Position numbers and translations under genes: made by a program | The notes under the pieces: model-generated | The model's input: the letters and a program-made list of their open reading frames with translations, nothing else | Database searches by the model: none | What the model was told of the DNA's origin: nothing | Part shown: one piece after another, positions 43,976 through 51,894 of the stretch | How positions within the stretch are numbered: position 1 is the first letter of the stretch | Layout of the letters: every line of letters begins with the position of its first letter | Assembly: GCF_004357765.1 (NCBI RefSeq) | Contig: NZ_SMTE01000006.1 | Span: 62,001-126,000 of the forward strand | Direction of reading: 5' to 3' | From: Pseudomonas putida | Lineage (GTDB): Bacteria; Pseudomonadota; Gammaproteobacteria; Pseudomonadales; Pseudomonadaceae | DNA: 64,000 nucleotides

Positions 43976-46909
43976 TCAGGCCAACCCGAGTTCTCCCCAG
44001 ATCCGCCTCACTTCGCGGCGCTCAGCGGCGAACTGCGCCGCATCGATCACCCCGGCCTGCTTCTGCAAAGCCTGGCGGTGCGACGCCGAACGGAACGCCT
44101 TGTACACCTCGCGCAACAGGACTGCGTCGCTGGCCGGCATCAGGCCTGCCTGCTCGAGTTCCTCGAGGATCCGGATGTTATCGGTCCAGCGCAGGATGGC
44201 AGGGTGGTCGTGGGACCAGGCCAAGGCGGCGTATTGCACCATAAATTCGATATCGACGATACCGCCGGCATCCTGCTTGATATCGAAGGGCATCCCGGCA
44301 TCGAAGGCGTTGCCGGCAGTGCCGGCGGCGGTCGCTTTGGTCCCGAGGTTGTCGCGCATCTTGGCGCGCATCTCGCTCACCTCGGTGCGCAGCCCGACCA
44401 GGTCGCGTGCGCGGCCCAACACCTTGGCGCGCACGCCTTCGAAAGCCGCCGCCACCTGCTTGCAGCCGACCAGCACCCGGGCCCGCACCAGGGCCTGGTG
44501 CTCCCAGGTCCAGGCCTCGTTCTGCTGGTAGCGCTCGAACGCCCCCAGCGAACTGACCAGCAGCCCCGAAGCACCGGAAGGGCGCAGGCGCATGTCGACG
44601 TCGTAGAGCTGGCCGGAGTTGGTCTGGGTGGTCAGCAGGTGGATGATGCGTTGCCCCAGACGGGTGAAGAACTGCGCGCTGTCGATGGGCTTGGCGCCAT
44701 CGGTCTCGGCCTGTGGGTCGCCATCATGGATGAACACCAGGTCCAGGTCCGAACCGTGGCCCAGCTCCAACCCGCCCACCTTGCCATAGCCGATGATGAT
44801 GAAGCCCGGGTCGCACAGACTGCCATCGCTGCGTTTGGGCTGACCGTGGCGGGCCACGGTCTGGCGCCAGGCCAGGGCCAGTACCTGGTCGAGGATGGCT
44901 TCGGCGAGCCAGGTCAGGTAGTCACTGACCTTCATCAAGGGCAGGTTGCCGCTGATCTCCGAAGCGGCCACGCGCAGGCTATGGGCGAGCTTGAAATGGC
45001 GCAGGGCTTCCATCTGCTGTTCGAGGTCGTCCTCAGGAATGCGCGTCAAGCGCTCACGCAGCTCGGCGGCCAGTTCCGGGGCCAATGGCGGGCTGAACAG
45101 ACGTCCTTCGTTGAGCAACTCGTCGAGCAACAGCGGGTAACGGGCGATCTGTTCGGCGATCCATGGGCTCGCCGCACACAGGGTCAGCAGTTGGCGCAAA
45201 GCGCCCGGGTTCTCGGTGAGCAGCACCAGATAGGCCGAACGCCGTGCCACCGCTTCGACCAGCGGCAGCACACGCTCCAGGACCAGATCCGGGTTGTCGT
45301 GCTCGACGGCCTGGGCCAGCAGTCGGGGAATGAAGGCATCCAGACGCTCACGACCAATGCGTTGCATCGAGCGCAGCTGCGGGCTGGCGCGCAGGCCGGC
45401 CAAACGCCGCAGGGCCTCGGCCGGCTGGCGGAAGCCGGCTTCTTCGAGCTGACGACCGGCCGCATCCTCATCCTGGGCCTGCTCCCACAGCGGCGACCAT
45501 TCGCCACCCACCACCAGCTCGCCCTCGCCTTCCTCTTCGTCCGGGTCGGCGATGACCTGGCGGAAATGCCAGTCAACCCGACCACGCCAATGCATCAGTT
45601 GGTCATGGAAGGTCTGCCAATCGGTGAAGCCGAGGATGTACGCGACCCGCGCCCGATCGGTTTCGCCCTCGGGCAGCATCTGCGTCTGGCGGTCGGCGAT
45701 GGCCTGGATGGCATGCTCGGTATAGCGCAGGAACTCATACCCTTCGCGCAGTTCCTGCACCACCGCAGGGGGCAGGTAGCCCTGGCCTTCCAGGGTGGCC
45801 AGGACCTTGAGCAAAGGCCGCTGCTGCAGGCTCAGGTCACGCCCGCCGTGGATCAACTGAAAAGCCTGAGCGATGAACTCGACCTCACGGATACCCCCAG
45901 CGCCGAGCTTGATGTTGTCGGCCATGCCCTTGCGTCGCACCTCTTGCTGGATCAGGTGCTTCATGGTGCGCAGCGCCTCGATCGCGGAGAAGTCCAGATA
46001 ACGCCGGTAGACGAACGGGCGCAACATCTCCAGCAGTTGCGCGCCACTGGCCTGATCGCCGGCGACCACCCGCGCCTTGATCATCGCGTAGCGTTCCCAG
46101 TCGCGGCCCTGATCCTGGTAATAGTGCTCCAGCGCATTGAAGCTGAGCACCAGGGCGCCGGACGAGCCGTAGGGGCGCAAGCGCATGTCGACGCGGAACA
46201 CGAAGCCGTCGACGGTGACGGGGTCCAGTGCCTTGATCAGACGCTGGCCCAGCCGGGTGAAGAACTCCTGGTTATCCAGCGAACGCTTGACCCCTTCGGT
46301 TTCGCCGCCCTCGGGAAAGGCGAAGATGAGGTCGATGTCGGATGACAGGTTCAATTCCACTGCGCCCAGCTTGCCCATGCCCAGCACCACCATGTGCTGG
46401 GGCAGGCCGCTGCGATTGCCGATCGGCGTGCCGAACTGCTGGCAATGACGCGGGTACAGCCATTGATAGGCCTCGTCGATGGCGGCATCGGCGAGATCGG
46501 AAAGGTCCTGGCAGGTTTCACCCAGCTCGGCCTGGCGGGTGATGTCGCGCCAGATGATCCGTAGCTGCTGGCGATTGCGCTCACGTCGCAGGTTGCGCGC
46601 CAGCTCGTCTTCGCTCTGCGCCGCCTGGGCCGCTTGGGCAACGTGTCCGCGCAGTTCGCCGGGGGCATAGCGGCGGTCGAGCTCGCCACTGGCCAGCAAC
46701 GCGCAGAGCTGTGCCGGTTCGCGCTGGGCCTGGTCGAGCACGAACTCGCTGGCCGCGGCGACCTGATCGAACTGTTGCCGGTGCACAGGGCTCCAAGTCT
46801 TCAGATCGATTTCTGGATGGGCAGCCACGGCGTCGTGCAGGAACTGCTGGTTACGGGCGACCAGCGGTTGCAGGGTAGCGGGCAGATCGAGCGGCAAAGG
46901 CAGGCGCAT
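43976..46909 (-). CDS. glnE: GlnE, bifunctional glutamine synthetase adenylyltransferase/deadenylase
   Basis: 977 residues. Two nucleotidyltransferase modules: N-terminal adenylyl-removing site SSDIDLIFAF near 188-198 and C-terminal adenylylating site HGSDLDLVFIHDGD near 718-730, separated by helical regulatory domains. GlnE adenylylates glutamine synthetase in response to PII. ATG at 46909 preceded by aagga. It is divergent from aceE across 383 bp. Confidence 0.97.
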   Translation of the reverse strand: MRLPLPLDLPATLQPLVARNQQFLHDAVAAHPEIDLKTWSPVHRQQFDQVAAASEFVLDQAQREPAQLCALLASGELDRRYAPGELRGHVAQAAQAAQSEDELARNLRRERNRQQLRIIWRDITRQAELGETCQDLSDLADAAIDEAYQWLYPRHCQQFGTPIGNRSGLPQHMVVLGMGKLGAVELNLSSDIDLIFAFPEGGETEGVKRSLDNQEFFTRLGQRLIKALDPVTVDGFVFRVDMRLRPYGSSGALVLSFNALEHYYQDQGRDWERYAMIKARVVAGDQASGAQLLEMLRPFVYRRYLDFSAIEALRTMKHLIQQEVRRKGMADNIKLGAGGIREVEFIAQAFQLIHGGRDLSLQQRPLLKVLATLEGQGYLPPAVVQELREGYEFLRYTEHAIQAIADRQTQMLPEGETDRARVAYILGFTDWQTFHDQLMHWRGRVDWHFRQVIADPDEEEGEGELVVGGEWSPLWEQAQDEDAAGRQLEEAGFRQPAEALRRLAGLRASPQLRSMQRIGRERLDAFIPRLLAQAVEHDNPDLVLERVLPLVEAVARRSAYLVLLTENPGALRQLLTLCAASPWIAEQIARYPLLLDELLNEGRLFSPPLAPELAAELRERLTRIPEDDLEQQMEALRHFKLAHSLRVAASEISGNLPLMKVSDYLTWLAEAILDQVLALAWRQTVARHGQPKRSDGSLCDPGFIIIGYGKVGGLELGHGSDLDLVFIHDGDPQAETDGAKPIDSAQFFTRLGQRIIHLLTTQTNSGQLYDVDMRLRPSGASGLLVSSLGAFERYQQNEAWTWEHQALVRARVLVGCKQVAAAFEGVRAKVLGRARDLVGLRTEVSEMRAKMRDNLGTKATAAGTAGNAFDAGMPFDIKQDAGGIVDIEFMVQYAALAWSHDHPAILRWTDNIRILEELEQAGLMPASDAVLLREVYKAFRSASHRQALQKQAGVIDAAQFAAERREVRRIWGELGLA

Positions 46910-47116
46910 GGACTATCCTTGATCGGCGAGAAAGTGAGGGGTGGAAGCGGCCAAGGGGATGCTCGACCACGGTTGGACTGTCGTACAAAAGTTGGAAATA
47001 GCTGAAAAAAACGAAACATTGGCAAGAAACATCAAGAATCACCCGTTCGCAACACAACGCCAACCAACATGAACGTTTTTCCTCACAAGCCAAGGTGCGA
47101 CCGAACGTCGCATTTC

Positions 47117-47183
47117 TGTAGTTTTACTACTACCCCAACAGGGTAAAAGCATGAAATGCGAAAGCATTTGTAGTAAAACTACA
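47117..47183. promoter_or_regulatory. Two HexR-like palindromic operators upstream of aceE
   Basis: TGTAGT-TTT-ACTACT (47117-47131; 11 of 12 arm bases) and TGTAGT-AAA-ACTACA (47169-47183; perfect) have centres 52 bp apart, close to five helical turns. They match the proteobacterial HexR consensus TGTAAT-www-ATTACA with G/C at one position per arm. A small aaatgc-gaaa-gcattt hairpin lies at 47154-47169. The rest of the 383-bp gap (46910-47292) shows no gene. Confidence 0.6.
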
Positions 47184-47292
47184 CGGCGCCGGATCACACC
47201 CCGGTAATCCAAGAATTCACGACGTCTGCCCATAAGGCCAGTCGCAAACTCAGGCCCCCGATTCTGGTGGCCTTTCCGCCCTGGAGCAAGCC

Positions 47293-49938
47293 ATGCAAGA
47301 CCTCGATCCAATCGAAACCCAGGAATGGCTGGATGCCCTGGAGTCGGTCCTCGACAAAGAAGGCGAAGACCGCGCTCATTACCTGATGACCCGTATGGGC
47401 GAGCTGGCCACCCGCAGTGGCTCGCAGCTGCCGTATGCCATCACCACGCCGTACCGCAACACCATCCCTGTCACCCACGAAGCACGCATGCCTGGCGACC
47501 TGTTCATGGAACGCCGCATTCGCTCGATGGTACGTTGGAACGCCCTGGCCATGGTCATGCGTACCAACCTGAAAGACTCGGACCTGGGCGGACACATTTC
47601 CAGCTTCGCCTCCAGTGCCACCCTGTACGACATCGGCTTCAACTACTTCTTCCAGGCGCCGACCGAAGAACACGGCGGCGACCTGATCTTCTTCCAGGGC
47701 CACGCCTCGCCTGGCGTTTACGCTCGTGCCTTCATGGAAGGCCGCATCAGCGAAGACCAGATGAACAACTTCCGCCAGGAAGTGGACGGCAACGGCCTGT
47801 CGTCGTACCCACACCCTTGGCTGATGCCTGACTTCTGGCAGTTCCCGACCGTTTCCATGGGTCTGGGCCCGATCCAGGCGATCTACCAGGCCCGTTTCAT
47901 GAAGTACCTCGAAGCCCGTGGCTTCATCCCGGCCGGCAAGCAGAAGGTCTGGTGCTTCATGGGCGACGGCGAGTGCGACGAACCGGAATCCCTGGGCGCG
48001 ATCGCCCTGGCCGGCCGCGAGAAGCTGGACAACCTGATCTTCGTCATCAACTGCAACCTGCAGCGCCTCGACGGCCCGGTACGCGGCAACGGCAAGATCA
48101 TCCAGGAACTCGAAGGCGTGTTCCGTGGCGGTGGCTGGAACGTCAACAAGGTCGTCTGGGGCCGCTTCTGGGACCCACTGTTCGCCAAGGACACCAACGG
48201 CGCCCTGCAGCGTCGCATGGACGAAGTCATCGACGGCGAATACCAGAACTACAAGGCCAAGGACGGTGCGTACGTCCGTGAGCACTTCTTCAACACCCCA
48301 GAGCTCAAGGCCATGGTCGAAGACCTGTCCGACGACGAGATCTGGAAGCTCAACCGTGGCGGCCACGACCCGTACAAGGTCTACGCGGCTTATCACCAGG
48401 CTGTGAACCACAAGGATCAGCCGACCGTCATCCTGGCCAAGACCATCAAGGGTTACGGTACCGGGGCCGGCGAAGCCAAGAACACCGCGCACAACACCAA
48501 GAAGGTCGACGTCGACAGCCTGCGTCACTTCCGTGACCGCTTCGACATCCCGGTCAAGGATGCCGACCTGGAAAATCTGCCGTTCTTCCGCCCGGAAGAA
48601 GGCTCCGCCGAAGCCAAGTACCTGGCCGAGCGCCGCAGCGCCCTGGGTGGCTTCGTGCCGCAGCGTCGCGCCAAGAGCTTCAGCGTGCCGACCCCGCCAC
48701 TGGAAACGCTCAAGGCGATCCTGGATGGCTCGGGCGACCGCGAAATCTCCACCACCATGGCCTTCGTGCGCATCCTGGCGCAGCTGGTCAAGGACAAGGA
48801 AATCGGCCAGCGCATCGTTCCGATCATTCCGGACGAAGCCCGTACCTTCGGTATGGAAGGCATGTTCCGCCAGTTGGGCATCTACTCGTCCGTGGGCCAG
48901 CTCTACGAGCCGGTCGACAAGGATCAGGTGATGTTCTACCGCGAAGACAAGAAGGGCCAGATCCTCGAGGAAGGCATCAACGAAGCCGGCGCCATGTCGT
49001 CGTTCATCGCTGCCGGCACCTCGTACAGCTGCCACAACCAGCCGATGCTGCCGTTCTACATCTTCTACTCGATGTTCGGCTTCCAGCGTATCGGCGACCT
49101 GGCTTGGGCCGCTGGCGACAGCCGTACCCGTGGTTTCCTGATCGGCGGTACCGCCGGCCGTACCACCCTCAACGGTGAAGGCCTGCAGCACGAGGACGGC
49201 CACAGCCACATGATGGCGGGCACCATCCCGAACTGCCGCACCTATGATCCGACCTACGGCTACGAGCTGGCGGTGATCATCCAGGACGGCATGAAGAAGA
49301 TGACCGAAGAGCAACAGGACATCTTCTACTACATCACCGTGATGAACGAGTCCTACCAGCAGCCAGCCATGCCGGCCGGTGTCGAGGAAGGCATCATCAA
49401 GGGCATGTACCTGCTCGAAGAAGACACCCGCGAAGCCGCGCACCACGTACAGCTGATGGGCTCCGGCACCATTCTGCGCGAGGTTCGCGAAGCGGCGAAG
49501 ATCCTGCGTGAAGAGTTCAACGTCGGTGCCGACGTGTGGAGCGTCACCAGCTTCAACGAATTGCGTCGCGACGGCCTGGCCGTGGAACGCGCCAACCGCC
49601 TCAAGCCTGGCCAGAAGCCAGAGCAGACCTACGTCGAGCAGTGCTTGAACGGTCGCAAAGGTCCGGTCATCGCCTCCACCGACTACATGAAGCTGTTCGC
49701 CGAGCAGATCCGCCAGTGGGTGCCGAGCAAAGAGTTCAAGGTCTTGGGTACCGACGGCTACGGCCGCAGCGACAGCCGCAAGAAGCTGCGTCACTTCTTC
49801 GAAGTCGACCGCCACTTCGTGGTGCTGGCTGCCCTGGAAGCCCTGGCTGACCGTGGCGAGATCGAACCCAAGGTTGTGGCTGACGCCATCGTCAAGTTCG
49901 GCATCGACCCGGACAAGCGCAACCCACTGGACTGCTGA
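47293..49938 (+). CDS. aceE: Pyruvate dehydrogenase E1 component (homodimeric)
   Basis: 881 residues, alpha2-type E1. The thiamin-diphosphate motif begins GDGEC at 224-228 and ends NCN. Decarboxylates pyruvate and reductively acetylates the lipoyl domains of AceF. The ATG at 47293 has ggag 6 bases upstream. aceF follows after 13 bases. No pdhR gene precedes it, unlike E. coli. Confidence 0.98.
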   Translation: MQDLDPIETQEWLDALESVLDKEGEDRAHYLMTRMGELATRSGSQLPYAITTPYRNTIPVTHEARMPGDLFMERRIRSMVRWNALAMVMRTNLKDSDLGGHISSFASSATLYDIGFNYFFQAPTEEHGGDLIFFQGHASPGVYARAFMEGRISEDQMNNFRQEVDGNGLSSYPHPWLMPDFWQFPTVSMGLGPIQAIYQARFMKYLEARGFIPAGKQKVWCFMGDGECDEPESLGAIALAGREKLDNLIFVINCNLQRLDGPVRGNGKIIQELEGVFRGGGWNVNKVVWGRFWDPLFAKDTNGALQRRMDEVIDGEYQNYKAKDGAYVREHFFNTPELKAMVEDLSDDEIWKLNRGGHDPYKVYAAYHQAVNHKDQPTVILAKTIKGYGTGAGEAKNTAHNTKKVDVDSLRHFRDRFDIPVKDADLENLPFFRPEEGSAEAKYLAERRSALGGFVPQRRAKSFSVPTPPLETLKAILDGSGDREISTTMAFVRILAQLVKDKEIGQRIVPIIPDEARTFGMEGMFRQLGIYSSVGQLYEPVDKDQVMFYREDKKGQILEEGINEAGAMSSFIAAGTSYSCHNQPMLPFYIFYSMFGFQRIGDLAWAAGDSRTRGFLIGGTAGRTTLNGEGLQHEDGHSHMMAGTIPNCRTYDPTYGYELAVIIQDGMKKMTEEQQDIFYYITVMNESYQQPAMPAGVEEGIIKGMYLLEEDTREAAHHVQLMGSGTILREVREAAKILREEFNVGADVWSVTSFNELRRDGLAVERANRLKPGQKPEQTYVEQCLNGRKGPVIASTDYMKLFAEQIRQWVPSKEFKVLGTDGYGRSDSRKKLRHFFEVDRHFVVLAALEALADRGEIEPKVVADAIVKFGIDPDKRNPLDC

Positions 49939-49951
49939 GGAGTATCTTTAA

Positions 49952-51589
49952 GTGAGCGAACTCATTCGCGTACCTGACATCGGCAGCGGTGAAGGTGAAA
50001 TCATCGAGCTGTTCGTCAAGGTCGGTGACCGTATCGAGGCTGACCAGAGCCTGCTGACCCTGGAGTCCGACAAGGCCTCCATGGAGATCCCGGCCCCCAA
50101 GGCCGGCGTCATCAAGGAACTCAAGGTCAAGCTGGGCGACCGTCTGAAAGAAGGCGACGAGCTGTTGGTTCTGGAAGCCGAGGGCGCCGCTGCTGCGGCC
50201 CCCGAGGCTCCGGCCGCCGAGCCTGCACCGGCTGCTGCACCTGCGCCTGCCGCAGAAGCCGCTGCTGCTCCTGCTCCGGCCGCAGCACCAGCTGCCGCCA
50301 GCGTGCAGGACATCCACGTGCCGGACATCGGCTCGTCGGGCAAGGCCAAGATCATCGAGGTGCTGGTCAAGGCCGGCGATACCGTCGAAGCCGATCAGTC
50401 GCTGATCACCCTGGAGTCCGACAAGGCCTCCATGGAAATCCCGTCGCCCGCCGCTGGCGTGGTGAAGGAAGTGATCGCCAAGCTGGACGACGAAGTCGGC
50501 ACCGGTGACCTGATCCTCAAGCTGGAAGTCGCCGGCGCAGCACCTGCTGCCGCACCGGCTCCGGCTGCTGCACCGGCCAAGTCCGAGGCGGCCCCGGCCG
50601 CAGCCCCGGCCGCTCCTGCCGCCCCGGCTGCTGCTCCAGCGCCAGCGGCCACCGCTCCGGCGGCCGGCAGCAACGCCAAGGTTCACGCCGGCCCGGCAGT
50701 ACGCCAGCTGGCCCGTGAATTCGGTGTCGACCTGGGCGCGGTCGCCGCAACCGGCCCGCACGGCCGTATCCTCAAGGAAGACGTGCAGGTCTACGTCAAA
50801 TCGGTCATGCAGAAGGCCAAGGAAGCCCCAGCCGCCGGCGCGACCGGTGGTGCCGGTATCCCGCCGATTCCGACCGTCGATTTCAGCAAGTTCGGCGAAG
50901 TCGAAGAAGTCGCCCTGACCCGCCTGATGCAGGTCGGTGCTGCCAACCTGCATCGCAGCTGGCTGAACGTGCCTCACGTCACCCAGTTCGACTCGGCCGA
51001 CATCACCGAGCTCGAAGCCTTCCGCGTCGCGCAGAAGGCCGTGGCCGAGAAGGCGGGCGTCAAGCTGACCGTGCTGCCGCTGCTGCTCAAGGCTTGTGCC
51101 CACCTGCTCAAGGAACTGCCGGACTTCAACAGTTCGTTGGCGCCAAGCGGCAAGGCGATCATCCGCAAGAAGTACGTGCACATCGGCTTTGCCGTGGACA
51201 CCCCGGATGGTCTGCTGGTCCCTGTGATCAAGAACGTCGATCAGAAGAGCCTGCTGCAACTGGCTGGCGAAGCCGCGGCCCTGGCCGAGAAGGCCCGCAC
51301 CAAGAAGCTGTCGGCCGACGACATGCAGGGCGCCTGCTTCACCATTTCCAGCCTCGGCCACATTGGCGGCACCGGCTTCACGCCGATCGTCAACGCGCCG
51401 GAGGTGGCGATCCTCGGCGTTTCCAAGGCCACCATGCAGCCGGTCTGGGATGGCAAGGCCTTCCAGCCGAAGCTGATGCTGCCGCTGTCGCTGTCCTACG
51501 ATCACCGCGTGATCAACGGCGCCGCCGCCGCACGCTTCACCAAGCGGCTGGGCGATCTGCTGACCGACATCCGCACCATGCTGCTGTAA
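49952..51589 (+). CDS. aceF: Pyruvate dehydrogenase E2, dihydrolipoamide acetyltransferase
   Basis: 545 residues starting at GTG 49952 (gagga 11 bases upstream). Two lipoyl domains, each with an ESDKAS site (Lys41 and Lys158), joined by Ala/Pro-rich flexible linkers (about 80-116 and 195-245); then a peripheral-subunit-binding domain (GPAVRQLAREFGVDLGAV) and the catalytic core with His518 in SYDHRVING. Transfers acetyl to CoA and forms the core of the complex. The lpd gene is not in the window. Confidence 0.98.
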   Translation: MSELIRVPDIGSGEGEIIELFVKVGDRIEADQSLLTLESDKASMEIPAPKAGVIKELKVKLGDRLKEGDELLVLEAEGAAAAAPEAPAAEPAPAAAPAPAAEAAAAPAPAAAPAAASVQDIHVPDIGSSGKAKIIEVLVKAGDTVEADQSLITLESDKASMEIPSPAAGVVKEVIAKLDDEVGTGDLILKLEVAGAAPAAAPAPAAAPAKSEAAPAAAPAAPAAPAAAPAPAATAPAAGSNAKVHAGPAVRQLAREFGVDLGAVAATGPHGRILKEDVQVYVKSVMQKAKEAPAAGATGGAGIPPIPTVDFSKFGEVEEVALTRLMQVGAANLHRSWLNVPHVTQFDSADITELEAFRVAQKAVAEKAGVKLTVLPLLLKACAHLLKELPDFNSSLAPSGKAIIRKKYVHIGFAVDTPDGLLVPVIKNVDQKSLLQLAGEAAALAEKARTKKLSADDMQGACFTISSLGHIGGTGFTPIVNAPEVAILGVSKATMQPVWDGKAFQPKLMLPLSLSYDHRVINGAAAARFTKRLGDLLTDIRTMLL

Positions 51590-51657
51590 CCGGCAGCCAA
51601 CCTGCCTCCCTGCGGGGAGGCAGGCACCCTTTTCGAGCTGCCACGCTCGTACCTCAA

Positions 51658-51685
51658 CCCCGCCCTCTGGCGGGGCTTTTTTTTT
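51658..51685 (+). terminator. Rho-independent terminator of aceEF
   Basis: ccccgcc-ctct-ggcgggg is followed by c and nine T. A second hairpin (cctgcctccc/ggggaggcagg) lies just upstream at 51601-51623. The remaining gap to 51894 shows no other feature. Confidence 0.93.
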
Positions 51686-51894
51686 CCGCTCGCCCAGACA
51701 TTTGCAGCGCGATTGAAATCCCCAGCCAAACACCTTTCAGCCTCCACCCGCCAATCAGCCTTAAGGATTCTCGACCAACGGCCGAAAACCTGACTGATAC
51801 CCCATATGGCCGCTTGCCAGCTCTGGGGACATGATGCAACCTTGCCAGATGCGCCGCCGCCCCAGGCCGCGTCACCTCTTCAAGCGAGTCTTCG

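Noticed and set aside
43463-46345. A 960-codon plus-strand open frame opposite waaF and glnE
   Set aside because: It spans two well-supported minus-strand genes and is rich in Gln/His/Arg as expected of a shadow frame.
47194-49815. A long minus-strand open frame opposite aceE
   Set aside because: AceE is unmistakable on the plus strand; the opposite frame shows only composition-driven openness.
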